Below are positions 47,147 to 61,211 of a DNA stretch of 64,000 nt, in pieces (within the stretch, counting starts at the first letter, position 1; every line of letters begins with the position of its first letter). The translations under genes were made by a program, and so were the position numbers. The notes below the pieces were generated by a model. That model ran no database searches. It had not been told where the DNA came from and was given only the letters and a program-made list of their open reading frames with translations. The DNA comes from Heterostelium album PN500 (Eukaryota > Evosea > Eumycetozoa > Acytosteliales > Acytosteliaceae), in contig NW_008805091.1 of assembly GCF_000004825.1 (NCBI RefSeq), positions 62,001 to 126,000 of the forward strand, written 5' to 3'.

Positions 47147-49827
47147 ATGTCAGCACCACCTAGACTTAGTGCTCGAGCATCACTTTTAGATAAGAAACCA
47201 ACTACTACTGCAGGTAGTTCAACAACATCCGGCGGTGGTGGTGGTGGTAGTGGTAGTGGTAGTTCTACACCAATGATCAATATAAAATCATCTGGTGGAA
47301 TAACTAAACCACCTTCACCTATTGCTTCACCACCACTTTCACATAGAACAACACCGTCGTTATCATCGATGTCATCTATCTCTAGAACATCGAATAGTAG
47401 TCTAATTGGTAATCTTTCATCACATTCTCGAGGTAGTAGTGGATCTGGACTGAATAGTTTATTAAATAACAACATTAGTAATCAACAACAACAACAATCA
47501 AAGCTATCGGTTAATAACCCATTGAATCGTGTACAACAACACTCGAGAAAAGCATCTAGATCCAGTGGAAGCGGTGGAAGCTTCGGTGGCGGAGCTGGTG
47601 GTCCGAGATGGGGAAGCAATGTTCTTAGCTACCAAGACTATGTCGATGAGGAGCTGTTCTATTCGACACCGACAGAGGAAGACGATGAGGAATTCGAGCA
47701 GATTCGTAATCTACTGAACTCAGAGTATTCGATTACCACGCATCAAACGGGTGGTCCGCTCAAAGGTGGACAACTCGTGGTGCTCTCGTGGAAGAACGAT
47801 GCCGCCGACAAGTCAACCAGTGACGAACAACTGGAGAACGATTCAAGAGATCTTCAATTCCTGAAGGAATCGCTAGGCAAAACCAATTCACTGGCGAATC
47901 AGATGGTTTTCATTTTGGATCGGTTCAACGACGGTCTCTCCAGTTTGGAGCATGACGTCGCGCCAATCAACGCGTCGATGAAAGAGTGGTCGACCATCTA
48001 CAACAACATCAATCTGACGATGGATTCGATACGTTCGGTGCTGGAGCGTTTCGACCTCTCCAAGATCGAACAAAAGATAAGGGAGGGTGCAAAAGGTGAC
48101 TATGTTTCGTATATGGCGACACTCGATAACGTCGTGCAATCGATCGACTTTCTTCAGGCGAATCACAACTACAAAGCTGCCGATAAAGCGCTGGCGACGC
48201 TCAAAGAGTTGAAATCTACGGGTTTGTCAGAGTTGGAGAGCAACTTCAAGTCGCTACTCCTAAAGATTAGCAATATCATCGATCCAACTACAATCGGTCA
48301 ACTTCCATCGAGTAAGCGCTACCTCGCTATCATTTCACCGACGGCAATCGAAGAGATTGCCAAATCGATAGAGTTGTTTCAACGTCTTCATCATATGTCG
48401 TTCCTGAAGGAGTACAAAGATAAGCGTAACAAATTCCTGTTGCTGTCACTCAGCAAGATGTCACCGGAGAAGTTTGCCAAGTCAACGTCGGAATCAAAGA
48501 ACAACTTGGCGTACGTCAAAGGTACTCATCCACTGATTGCCTACGTACATGAAACGTTGAGACTCTATCAAATCGAATCGGATCTTGCAAGAGAGTTGTT
48601 CGGCGATCAGTATCATACCATCTTGGAGGAGATCATTCATCCTTCACACGAACTACTACTCGATACAACGGAACCAATCATCAAGGCAAAGAAAACAAGT
48701 GATAAAGTATTCGGTATATTCCCACTGCTCGATCTCTTTGATACCTTTACAAAGTTACAACCAGAGTTTGCAGCTGCACTCTCTGAACGTGACGGTAAGC
48801 ATATCTCTGACATCAAAGAGATCATCAAGATTCTAGAGACAACCTGTAGTTCACTACTAGAGTTTAACATCGATGATGAATTTAGAAAGGAAGAGAAATA
48901 TGATCAATCTACAACCGTTGATCAAACTACATCAAATGTAATTAATATAATAATAACTAATAATATATTATATAAACTAACGAATTTACTAATTCTTATC
49001 TATTGTCGTTATATATCTAGATGTTAAATTACTTTAAGAGATTAATTGAATATAGAGGATCGGTTGAATTCTTATTGAGTAGAAGTAAATCGTCTTCTTT
49101 CAATGACTTTTTAGACAAGACGTTGAGAGGATTGTTCAAGTATTTACAAGCGAGAAGTAAGAAGGATTTCTTGGTGATATCGTCAGCGATCGAACTCAAC
49201 AACAAAGTACCGTTCCGTGGAAATATATTCTTGATTAATAACTATCAGTATATTGTATTATCATTGCATGCTTCGAGAATATTAGATAGCAGTTCACATC
49301 TACTAAAGGAATTCGAAACATCGTACGACAACGAACTAAAGATCTACCGTGAGTTCTGGTCATCCATAGTAGAACCACTCAAATTTAACAAATCAAAAGA
49401 TGATACAAAATCAATTGTTAAAAAGCATACGGTAAGTAAAGAAAAATATTATCAAATCAATTTATACATATATAACTAACAATAACAATCTTTATTATTA
49501 TTTAGAATTTCTTAAAAACTAATAAATGAAATTAGTAAATTAAAATTCGAAGTACCAGATCATGAGTTAAGAGATAAACTATCATCAGATGCAAAGGAAA
49601 TCATTACAAAAATATATGAAAAGTTTAAAGAATTGTATGTACATAAATAATAACAACAACAACAACAATAATCAATCTATTTTAAAAAGTTAACTAACAT
49701 TTTTTTTTCTTTTTAAAATCTTAGATGTAGACAAGATAAAATACATTTAGAAAAGAATTTCACACCTTTTGAATCAAATGATGATATCAACAGAAAGATC
49801 GATAAAGTATTTGAAAGTCAATATTAA
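47147..49827 (+). CDS. exo70: Exocyst complex component 7 (Exo70)
   Basis: Exons: 47147-48937, 49021-49431, 49506-49634, 49725-49827; about 810 residues. Exo70 tethers secretory vesicles to the plasma membrane and binds phosphoinositides and small GTPases within the exocyst. The first 150 residues are Ser/Gly/Asn-rich. An N-terminal helical region around LFLKESLG-type text follows (about 235 on). The C-terminal helical rods include FLLSRSKSSSFNDFLDKTLR and NYQYIVLSLHASRIL, typical of the family. Exon 3 carries a frame break. The frame entering it reads NFLKTNK and then TGA, while one base later it reads EISKLKFEVPDHELRDKL to the normal end. Removing one A from AATAAATG at about 49521-49528 would restore a family-like NFLKTNNEISKLKF. 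It is either an assembly error or a real lesion. Confidence 0.9.
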
Positions 49828-50002
49828 ATATATAAACAAATAATAACAAATGTAATGTTGTATGAATAAATTTTAAATTAATTAAAAAAAAAAAAAAAAA
49901 AAAGTTAATTTAAAATTTTATTTTATTATTTATTTAAAAACGAATAATTTGAACTACGTAGTTACACTTTAAATTAATTTAAATGAAATATAATAATCAG
50001 AA

Positions 50003-50895
50003 ATGTCAAGTAAAATAAGTAGATTGGCGACAACAACATCGTCATCTTCATCAATTTCATCAACTACTTCTTCTTCTTCTTCTTCAACAACATCATCAGC
50101 TATATCACCTAAATATGGAATGACATCATTAAGTTATGTTGGATGTGCAGTGATTGTAGTTGGTTTCACAACGCTACTCAATGGATCGAGTCTAACGTTT
50201 GAGAAACACGCAGTGACAGCACTCTTTATATTGAGTTCAATGATCTATTCACTACACCTCGTATTCGGACTCTATATTTATCCATCTTCATTTCATCACA
50301 GCGGTAGCAACATATTGCCACCCTCACTAAAAATACATCGTTCACTCATGGGTCTACTAGTAGGTACCATCCTATTCTATATGATATCAATATTCTATGG
50401 TGCACCAATAACAAGGTATAATAATAACAATATAACAACAATGTTCAATTAACCTGCTTATTAACATGATCATGTTACTATCTATTTCAGATCATTTTTT
50501 AGAACAGTCGCATTCTCTCAGTTACTATCATCGATGACAGCTGTACCCACAACTATTTTACTTGGATGTCATCCACAAGCATGGAAAGATACTTTTTTTT
50601 CACCAATGTAAATATATTATATATTTAAAGAGCTCTTCATATTTTGTTTATATACTAATATTTCATTACATTCTTTAGGCATAACAGTATATATGAAACA
50701 TGTTGTACTATTATAGTTGTTTTTAGTTTGGTAGGTGCTTGGGTTGGTGGATTTGTAATTCCTCTGGATTGGGATAGACCTTGGCAAGCTTGGCCAATAT
50801 CATGTACCTATGGTGCAATCATTGGTCATTGTATAAGTTTAATAATATGTTCAATATTTACATTGAAATCAAATAAAAAGAAAAATATAATGTAA
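50003..50895 (+). CDS. pigF: GPI biosynthesis protein PIG-F
   Basis: Exons: 50003-50415, 50491-50607, 50679-50895; 248 residues. PIG-F is the ER membrane partner of the GPI ethanolamine-phosphate transferases PIG-O and PIG-G. After a Ser/Thr-rich N-terminus there are about six membrane segments. The C-terminal signature GAWVGGFVIPLDWDRPWQAW, followed by PISCTYGAIIGH, is highly conserved in PIG-F. A Lys-rich tail (KSNKKKNIM) would suit an ER protein. It is convergent with the reductase gene at 51009, with 113 bp between the stops. The window also encodes a likely GPI-anchored protein at 8589. Confidence 0.92.
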
Positions 50896-51008
50896 TTAAT
50901 ATTCTAAAAAAAAGTTTGTTTTATGTTTGATTATATATGTACATGTTTTTCTATTCTATTCTTTTTTTCCTAAAAGTATTAATAATAATTTACTATCCTA
51001 TAACATTA

Positions 51009-51851
51009 TTATTTTGATTCTTTGTAAATCTCTTTGTTATATAAAACATTGACACCGGATGGAGTTTGTTCATTCTGTCTCTCGAATAATTTGACCATGG
51101 AGCGAGCGACGGTGTTCACTGGAATACCGCTCATTAGGTAGCTGAGTGCTTTCTCTCCGAAACGATCGGTTGCACCACGATTGAGGAATCCCGGACGATA
51201 GATATAGAGATTCTTAAAGGTGTCACGCTTCATCGCCTCCTCGATCTCACCCTTGGTCTTCATGTAGAGGAACCAACTGTTTGGATTGGCACCCTGACTG
51301 GTCAACAGATGCATCTGCTCGATATTCGCTTCCTTGGCGAGACGCGAGAACGCCGAACTATAATCCAATTCGATGTGACGGAATTTCTCTGCGGTACCAG
51401 CTTGTTTCTTGGTTGTACCCAGACAACAGAATGCAGCTTCTTGTCCTTTGAACGATTCTTTATAGTCATCCAACTTTTCGAAATCAACAATAACTTGATT
51501 CAATTTCTCTAATAAATATATGCAAAAAAAAAAAAAAGTTGATGTTAATATGTTAACAGAATCTATATTATATTACTAACTAACTAACAAACTAATTAAC
51601 TAACAACATACCACTTTGTAAATCATCAACATTTCTTCTACCTAAAGATGTAATAGATGCAACTTTTGGTGAAGCAATCAATTCTTTTAATAACTCTTTA
51701 CCAGTTGCACCACTACCACCTATATATATATATATATATATATGATTATGATAAGATAAATCTAATTAGAATTGAAATTGTCTACAATTTATTTTGTTTT
51801 GTTTTTGTTTTAGTTTTCAAACAACATACCTATAACAATAACTCTTAACAT
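51009..51851 (-). CDS. HTATIP2/TIP30-like atypical SDR oxidoreductase
   Basis: Exons on the minus strand: 51851-51830, 51719-51612, 51508-51009; 209 residues. The Rossmann nucleotide-binding start is VIVIGGSGATGKELLKEL, split by the first intron after residue 7. Other landmarks are AAFCCLGTTKKQAGTAEKFR, LLTSQGANPNSWFLYMKTKG with a YxxxK catalytic pair, and YRPGFL. These match the HTATIP2 (TIP30/CC3) group of NAD(P)-binding proteins. Length is close to the family's. A TA dinucleotide repeat at 51721-51743 lies in intron 1 beside the acceptor. Confidence 0.88.
51721..51743. repeat. (TA)n microsatellite in intron 1
   Basis: About 11 TA units immediately beside the acceptor of intron 1 of the HTATIP2-like gene. 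Length changes could affect splicing. Confidence 0.85.
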
Positions 51852-53018
51852 TCTTTTAAATTTTTATGAATATAAATTATATTATAAAACTATAAAACTT
51901 AAACGATAAACTATAAACTATGAACTTGAATTCAGTTACAATACAATTTATAATTAAAGATTATCTTTTCTCCTTTTTATTCAATTTTTTTATTTTTTTT
52001 TGCAATGAACATCCCTGACAGATCTGTAAAAATTTGATGTAATTCGACATTTTTTTCATTGAAAAAAAAAAGGGGTTTAATGTTGCTGACATAATTATTT
52101 GTTTTGTGAGAAAAGAATATAATTTCAATTCATTCTATGACTCTTTTACAAAAATTTGACAAGATAGTTACTAGTAAGGTATCTTTTGGTGGTTGGCATA
52201 TAATTTGTTAATTAATTTTAAATAGGTTATCATATCATCATAATGATAAATACCGATTGATTAAAAATTAAATCGATCTCTCTTTTTAGCAATTGTGTTG
52301 TCGTCGCATTTAATTAAATGAGTCATTAAAACCTAAGAATTATTACTCTGTCATCACATTTATTTTCATTATAAAAAATAATATTACAATATATATATTT
52401 TTTGATTAAAATAAAAAATGTCCAAAATCTTAATGAGAAGAAAATAGTGGGGGTCTGGATCAAAAACTAATGTTTGCATGTCATTCATATCATGTTGACT
52501 CATTTTTGGTCAGATCTTAAAAGGATGAATTTTCGAAACAAAAAAAAAAAAGCTGTTGCAATTTTCAATTGAAGAACACCATTTTTAATTGGAATAATTA
52601 ATTTATTATTTTAATCGTGAGATAACAAACAAGTATTACATATAAAACTTTGACATCTTTTTTATTTTCATTGCAAATTATTTATTTTTTATTACAAATT
52701 GTTTATTGTTTTAATTGTTTTTTATGTTTTCTATTTTGCAAAGAAACATAACAAACATCAAAACAGCTTCTGTCATCTTCAACATCACACACTTAAATTT
52801 AATTTTAAATTAATTTGTTTTTTAGTGTTTAATTTATTCACAATCTTTTTTTTTGTTTAATTAATTATTATTAAAACAACAATAACACAATTTTTTTTTT
52901 AATAAATAAATATATATCATATCTTATCTTATCTATCTGCAAATATAAATAAACAAATAATACATTTTAATAATTATATATATACATTTATTTGTATATA
53001 TTTATTTAGATTTCGATA
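51852..53018. other. Divergent intergenic region, 1.2 kb
   Basis: AT-rich region between the starts of the HTATIP2-like gene (-) and psmE4 (+). It has several A/T runs and no gene or structured RNA that I can recognise. Confidence 0.55.
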
Positions 53019-56000
53019 ATGACTGAAACAGACATACAATCAAATCAACAACAACAACAACAACAGAAACAGTCTGATCTTTTACAAAAGAAACAGCAAC
53101 AACAATTGTCAAGACCATCAAGTTTAACATTCTCAAAGAAATATATGAAACAATCATGTTCTTCTTCTATATCTTCTAATGGAAATGGATCTAATAGCAA
53201 TGGAAATAACAATAATAGCAGTGGTGGTAGCAGATCATCAATGTCTGTTTGGAGAACTGTAAATAAAATAGCATTAAAAGACGATGAACACATGCAGAGT
53301 AAATTTCAGAATCGTATCGATAAGATGTATCCACCTGCATACTCTTCCAATATTAGACCGGAGCAGGAAGTGATGCTTCAACAATGTAAGGATGCAATGG
53401 AATGGGCCGTGGTATTCCCGGATTCCTCACATATTCTAACAGCGCTTTCAACCCTCAAGAGTTACTGCATCTTGAAATACCCACTCTCCAAAGATGACGC
53501 TGAACTATTCATCTCCAACCTCTACACAATCTTGATTGACCATTGTAAAATGATACCTCTAACCACCTCTGTCTGTGCATATCTCTTTGCTTTATTACGG
53601 TAACTATCAAACTATACTTGACACACTTCAACACCCATTTTCATAAACATTACATTTACTTATTTATCCTTCTTCTTCTTCTTCTTCTCCTTCTTCTTAT
53701 CTTTCCTTTTTAATAATCATAGTGATGCAAGACAACAAGTTGATATAATTATTGAATGGCGTCCATTGTTTAATTTGTTTAAGGAGGTTTATAATATACC
53801 AGAGAGAGAATCTACTTTTATTCATGTGAATGAAACCGATATAAGCAAGTTGAAGACCAATCTCAATGAGTTGATTGCAACGAGTAGACCGTTCTTCTCT
53901 GTCGATTCGTTCAAAGAGATTCAGGATGAAGTTCACGATTGGTTCTGTCCGCATGCGATCTCTATTTTCCACGGTGTCTACGTGTTGGCCTACTTCTTGC
54001 CGACTCACCACTTGGTGGAGTTGCGTGAGGTTCCCAGCTGGGTGAATCTCTACTTTACGTTCTGGGAGTACGTGGAGAACAACGCCGATTGGGACGAACG
54101 CTGGCTCTATGTGTTCCTGAGAGTCGTGAAGCATGCGACCGCCGTAGACTGGCGACCGGTGGCATCGCGTATCTACACCCACTTTATTCGGGTGATCGAT
54201 CTCTCCATCGGTAACCCAAAGTTTGCGCACTTGAAGCCAACCAAACACAACATCCCTGCCAGCGTTAAGATCGCACACGAAGAGTGTCTGGAGTATACAT
54301 TCATGGGTGCAACTGTCATTGCTCTGCTCAGACACGATACCATGGATCTCTTTAAGAAACTAATGTCATCGATCTCCACCTATTATCATCCAAGTAATCA
54401 TGGTGAATGGACAATGCCAATTCTTGAATTCCTATCATCTATTTGTCATGCATTTGTAAAAAATCATTTAAAAAGTAAGTTAATTACAATGTTAAAATTA
54501 ATAGTTATATAAAATATATTAACAATTCGTTATTTTAAATATAGAACCATTCCCAGCTGAAACATTAAATCAATTCCTTGAAACTATATTCCCAATTGTT
54601 TTATTAACACTTTATTCTAAAAACAAAAACTATACTCTTAATGCTTGTAAAATATTAAAGGAACTTGCTTGTAAGTTAAAAGATATACATATATATATAT
54701 ATTATAATAATAGTCCAATTCAATTATTAACAATTTATCTTTAGATATTTCGCCAAGAACCATTCTACCATCCATTTTAGATAGACTATATGGATCTGTA
54801 AATAGTGAAGAATTGAATCGTTTAATTAGTGAATTAGAGGTTGTTTCAACATGTTTCCATCCTTTAATTTCACAAACCGAACAATTCCCAGAGGGTATTT
54901 CACATGTCTATAATCTTATGGAGTTGGTAATGAATTCAATGGATCCTACCTATCCAAATAAATCATCTGCCGCTTTTAAATTCATTTATAGTAAGTTATA
55001 ACAAATGTTTTCTTTATTTTTTTAACTAACCAAATTATTATAATTTAGGAATTTTCACATGTATTCCACTTAATGATGAAACTGTTTACACTGATCAAGA
55101 AACATTTTCAAATGAATATGAGAAACAAGCATCACTCTCAACTGCATCATTTTTAGATTGGTCATTACTTTTACTTGATAAATTATTAGTTTTTGTAAGT
55201 TTGTGCTAACAAATATAAATTAATTATTTCATTTTTTTTTACTAATAATCTATCTTTCTATTTATTTATTTATTTATTTTTAGATTAAAAACAGTGCAGT
55301 AAAGAAAGATGTAAGTGGACATAAGAGAAAGATGCCATCCGGTACTTTTTTGGGTGAAAACATTGATTTGTTTTTCAATCAAATGTCCGACGAGATCTAT
55401 GATGCCGTCTTGGAAAAGTTGGCACACTTTTTCAGTAAGAGCTACTACCCCGACTACTACAAGCAATATAGCTTGTTGTTAAAGTCTGCGACTCTTCGTA
55501 ATCCCTCCAAGTCATTGGCTACGTTCCTACCGATTTTCATCAAGAAGATCTTCAAGTACTCCGCTCACGACGACAAGTATATGATACGTGATCTCACCGA
55601 TGAGGAGTACGGATGGTACATCTCGCTGATTGGCTACACCGTTTTCAAATCGGGCAATGCTATGCCAGAGCACAAAGACACCCTGATTCGCATTTGCAAA
55701 GTGATGATGGCATCCGATAACAGACTGATAGTGAAGCACGTCTCGAAAATCATTCGAAAGGCTATCTACTCACTCACCCGTTACTATCCATCCAACAACA
55801 CCTCCATCCCAATCTCACTGCTCTCTGAGCAGAAATCACACATCAAATATTGGGGCAAGACCAACGAAGATTGTTTCCCACTTGAATGGTTCCAACCAAC
55901 TGAGAATACCATTCAAATGTCAAAGGAATTGATTCAAATATTCGTTAAAGATAGATCTAAAGAGTTATTAGATTATGTTAATGAAATTAATAAGTAAGAA

Positions 56001-59000
56001 CTTAGTAGTAATAATAATATTTTCTTAAATATTAATTAACTTTTTTTTTTTTATTTATTATTTCTTATAGGGATAATTCATTATTTAATAGAGTAAAGTT
56101 ATTAAATTATGCTAAATCATTTTCAAGTATAATGAGAACAACTATATTCTTGTTGAACGATGATGTGTTGGATCCAAATCGTACTGTCGATGATTGTAAA
56201 TATAATCCGACTCAGCGAACTGTTTCACATGGTAGAGTTGTCATACCGGAATTCGATGGTCTAGTCGTTGATATCTATCAAACATTCAATCAACTCCAAA
56301 CTCTATTGGAATCAAAGAAGAGTGATGAAGTTCATATTCTCAAGTATATTGCAAAGACCTATTCAGCACTTGGTTTCGGTGTACGTGATATTCCAGATAG
56401 AAACTCTGATGTATTGTTCAGTAAATGGAGAAATCTAAAGAAATTGAAATCAAGAAATTATATTGGTAAATATATATATATTAATTATTAAAAACATTTA
56501 ATCAACTATATATATTAATATTTTAATTTTACTTTTTTTAATTAGTTTTCAAAGCATATAAAGCACATTTACAAAGACAAACAAATAACTATGCAAATAT
56601 ACCGGTTTCTAAAGTTTGTAGAGATATTTTGTTTGATTTAAAGAGTCTTTCTTTGCACAGATACAAAGAGGTTAGAAAGATAGCTCAGGATTCTATTCTT
56701 TCGATTGTTAGACATCATCCAGGTGCTCAGAATGTCATTGTTGGTGATTTGGTCAATACGTATATCGAACAGAAATCGGATGAAGAAGTTTGTGGTACCG
56801 TTCACTTGTTGCTCGCCAAGCAATTCCTCAAGACGATCAAGACCAACTTTTCATATTTCGTCAGACTCGCCAGTTCCTTTATGGCGCCTTGCGATCCAAA
56901 GTTCAAGACAAACACACGTCACTACATCTTGCATTTCAAGCAGGAGTTTGTGCTGTCAAAGATCGAGACACTCATTCACAGACCGCACACCCAGCTGATG
57001 TTGGGACATGTCGAGAATCACACGATCGTACCGAGTGAGATCATTGCCAAACAAAAGGCATTCATCGACGAGAAGAACTCAGAGAACTACGAGCTTCTCA
57101 AGACATTCTCTGAGAAGATCTGTGATTGTTTCACCCAGAGAAAAGATACAATGACTTGGAGAGATCATCTCATTCTTCAATCCTACTTGACCTATGCAAT
57201 GTCCACCTTTATCAAACAACTCGGTCGTGATTCCAACATGAAACTAGCCGAGAACGTCAGTAAATTCCGTAATGACGTTCAAATATTCTTGGGTGCCTAC
57301 GATAGAATATTTAATAATATGAATAGTGATTATCCAATTTCTAGAATTTTATCGTAAGTAAAAAGATAAAAGATATATTTATATCAATATCATTCTTCTA
57401 ACTTTCTATTCTTTTTTTTAATATAGTGTTAATATAATATCATTATTCCAAATACAAGATTCAACATTTGGTCATAAAGCATATGATGATTTCTGGTTGA
57501 AACCTGTCAAATCAAGTGCTCCTCCAAAGCTTGATATTCCAGAGTTGGCAGCAAAGGTGGTGTTTAGTTTGATGGCTACACGTATCAAGACTATCGTTAC
57601 TCCTACATTTTTGGACAAGTTGCTAAAGTATTTCTGTGTTGACAATGATTCCGAAGGTCAAAACGTTGGACTTGGTCTATCGACAAAGACAATCACCCCA
57701 CTCTGGCCATCGACACGTCATGGTATTCCTTCGAATTGCTTCAAGATACAGTATGCTCGTTTGTTCTTTGAGTTGGTATCGGTGATGGGTGACAGTTTCT
57801 ACGATATGATTAAACCTCACATTGAAGCACTCAGAAAGAAGAATGACAAAGAGGAACAGTATCTCTTGTCAGAGATTATCAGTGGATTGGCTAGATTCTA
57901 CACCGTTACACCGGATCAACCTAAATCCAAAGAGGCAATCTCCTACATCTCCGAGGTCTTGTTGAACGCTCTCAAGAATTGCTCCAACGATTTGAACGAT
58001 ACATGGGGTATCTGTATCAGATACATTGCGTTCAACACCAAAGTCGAAAGAGTACAATGGCTATCGGATACTCTGTTCAAGTTGTACGAGAATCCATTGA
58101 ATATATTCTCACAGAGCAAATCAATCAAATTCCTCAAGGCATTGCTCTTTGAATTCACTTTCAAGTCAAAGGATTATTTGGATCGATTGCTACTTATCAG
58201 TCACAAAGGATTGTCCGATCCATACAAACAGATCAGAGATGAAAACTACAGATTGTTCACTCATGTCTTGGTATATCTTGTAGAGTACCAAGAAAAGAAT
58301 GGTGATATCATTACTTTGACACCACCAAAGCTACCGGTGGAAGCAGTCGATTGTATCAATTCAATTGTTGCCGATGCAACCAACGAAGAACTCCCAATTG
58401 AGACAAGAACTATCATCAAAGAATCACTCATCTCTGTGATTGAATTCACTTTCTCCAAAGGTTATTCCAATGCACTATTGAGAATGGTTCCAACACTCCT
58501 GCCAAAGATCCTCCAGTTCACTGCTGATACCAATCAAGAGATCATGAAGAACTCAATGATATGTGTTGCCTCAATGGCACAAGGGTTCTACTACGACCAC
58601 AACCTAATCACTGAAATACTAGCCAAGATCAAAGATCTAAAGACATCATCTTGGAGAGTGAGACGTTCGATTCTACCATTCCTTCAGATTCTCTATTTCA
58701 ATCATTCCAATTTCTTTACACCCGAACAATCCGACACTGTCTACAGTATTGTTATTCAATCGACTGGTGATTCACAGATTGAAGTAAGAGAGTTTGCTAA
58801 AGATACATTGGCATCTATTTTAATGTCATCACGTGGTCACACCGATAGAATTAGAAATCTTATCTCCAATGCTATTGCAGAGTTGGGTTCATCGAAAGCA
58901 ACATCTGAGAATGTCCTCCAGAAACATAAATCCATTCTCATTCTCAGCGCAATCATCCTGTCAAGTCCATACCAAATTCCATCTTATTTCCCAGAGATTC

Positions 59001-59179
59001 TTGGTGTACTCGCCAGATACAGAAGCTCAATCCAACCACTTAGAGACACTGTACAATCTGTACTCTCTGATTTCTGGAGAACTCATAAAGATACATGGGA
59101 AGAAGAGAAACTTTCATTCTCTGAAGAACAAATTGAATTAATTCATGATACAGTTGCTTATCCTAGTTATTATGCATAA
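53019..59179 (+). CDS. psmE4: Proteasome activator subunit 4 (PA200/Blm10)
   Basis: Nine exons: 53019-53599, 53723-54474, 54545-54670, 54745-54990, 55049-55194, 55284-55993, 56071-56465, 56546-57353, 57427-59179; 1838 residues, close to human PA200. PA200 is a large HEAT-repeat dome that caps the 20S proteasome and opens its gate without ATP, and is linked to acetyl-histone turnover. After a Gln/Ser/Asn-rich N-terminus (about 1-75) the protein is helical repeats throughout, with family-typical stretches such as WGICIRYIAFNTKVERVQWL and LISHKGLSDPYKQIRDENYR. It ends in YYA, the C-terminal triplet that PA200 and Blm10 insert into the 20S alpha ring. All nine exons keep frame with good GT/AG signals. 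The 3' end is 114 bp from that of the convergent membrane-protein gene. Confidence 0.94.
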
Positions 59180-59293
59180 ACATTTAAATAAAATAAATAT
59201 ATATATAAATAATTTACAAATAATTTTTATTTTTTATTTTATTTTGTTTATAAGTTTGTGATTCAAGATAATAATAATATTATTATTATTATT

Positions 59294-61211
59294 TTAATCC
59301 AAGTCTATCGGACCAGAAATTTCTTGAGCCACTACTATTTCTTCGATGGATGGGGGTGTAGCACCACTATTTGAGCTACCTTCAACACTGCTTTCAATTA
59401 TATCTCTATGTTCTTTAGAGGCATCAAGTTCATTCATTTCAATGCTAATATCTAATCCTTTACTATCTCCCATAGCGGAATTACCTAAAGCACCATGAGA
59501 AGCAGTTAAAGAAGCAGAAGCTTTACTTTCTCCAAAAGTATTTTGACTGATAGATTTAGATCCTTTTCTCATTCTTGTTGCAATTGCTAAAGTAGATTTC
59601 TTATCAGTTGCCAACTCTAACATTCTGAATTGATAAAATGCTAATATTCCAGTTGTAACCATAATTGGAATATGAACACAATAATCAATAATTAATAATG
59701 AATCCTAAATATAAAATAAAGATTATTAGTAAATTGAATTTTAAATTTAAAAGAATTTGTTTTTACTTACCATTGTCAATGGTGCCTTTAAATGTACTAA
59801 TGGATGTGGAACTTGAATCATAAAATTAAACCAAATACAAACAGTTGATACGATTGCAACTGTTCTACCTTTATTACTTGGTAAATGAGTAATGATTCTA
59901 ATCATAATATAAGCAAAACCAAATCCAAGACTTGATAATGCTGAATCTACAATCTTTAAAATTAAATTAATATATAAATATTATTAATACTTTTTTTATT
60001 CGACTTACATGAAATGTAATATGGAAAAACTTTTGATAGGTTTTTAAATTTTTATCGATTGGATTTAAAATAAACATTAAAACCATACAAACAGCAAAGA
60101 GTACAAGGGATATTAAAAATCCGTGTACATTGATATTCTTTTTAAAAGATCCATAAAGAGGATTTGAATCTTTACCAGAGGCCATTTTCTTTCTCATCAT
60201 AACAACTTCATACATTAATTTCATTAAATCTAAAAATAATAAGGTTAGATAAAAGTTTTTTTGTTTTTTAAAAAATAAAATTTTAAGTAACTTACCGTAT
60301 TGAAAATATGAAAGGAAACATGCACATGCCATTAAAGTCCAGTGGAAACAAACTTCCATAATAATAAAATTATCAGTTGGATCTTTTGAAGATAACATAA
60401 TTAAATTATGAGCAGTTGAATGAGGCCACCATGATATACAAACTATTTAAATAAAAACAATTAATTAGAAAAAAATAATACTATTATTATTATTTTCATT
60501 TACTTACAGAAACTAATAGCTATCCAACTACCAATCATTCTCTTTTTTAATAATTTATTTTTAATTTCAAATACTCTGGTACCGGCGGCAATTAAAAAAC
60601 TAATACCAAAACCAAATAACAAAGTATCAAATACTCCTAATACATATTGCTCAATTTTATTTGCTTTATCTCTTGACATTCCATTTAACCCTGGAATTTT
60701 ACTATAGGTTTCATCTGCTTTATTCTGAAAAAAATAAGTATTTATTTTCGCATAGATTTAAATTATTTTGATATTTACTTTAAAACTTTCTACATAAGTT
60801 ACATTGATACTTTCGGAAACAGCAAATCCTACCAAAGTAAAAATTGCTAATTGAAATCTTAAAGATACTAAATATTCTTTTGATAATTCTTTAAAATTAA
60901 TATTTCTAAATTTTTTAAAAATATTTTTGTCATTATATAAAAAAGATTTTATGAAAACAAACAAATGTTGATTTTTTGTTATATGTACAAATATTTAATT
61001 ATAGAGTTTTTTTATAAAAAAATTAAGGATAGAGAAATTATTAAATGATCATTTTATATTAATAATTAAAACAAAAAAATGAAAAAAATTTTATATAAAT
61101 TAGTATTAATATTTTATTTATTTTATTTTATTTTATTTTTTTTCTATTATATCATGGTTACTTACTCAGATCAAATAGATCCCTTTTACTGGATGGTTTT
61201 TTAAATTCCAT
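59294..61211 (-). CDS. Polytopic membrane protein, unknown family
   Basis: Seven exons on the minus strand: 61211-61162, 60905-60779, 60724-60508, 60442-60296, 60229-60009, 59953-59771, 59704-59294; 451 residues. About seven or eight hydrophobic segments are seen (for example LGVFDTLLFGFGISFLIAAG, GFLISLVLFAVCMVLMFIL and IPIMVTTGILAFYQFRM). A cytosol-like tail of about 110 residues, Ser-rich then acidic, follows. The second exon has no in-frame ATG. A short first exon with MEFKKPSSKRDLFDLS and a GTAACC donor restores phase and gives SKNINFKELSKEY. The same donor hexamer is used in the first GATA gene. I do not recognise the family. A receptor-like or transporter-like role is possible, but nothing in the sequence decides it. 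Confidence 0.78.

Noticed and set aside
53697-54335. 212-residue minus-strand frame inside psmE4
   Set aside because: Antisense of a well-supported PA200 exon whose + strand frame and splice joins are consistent.
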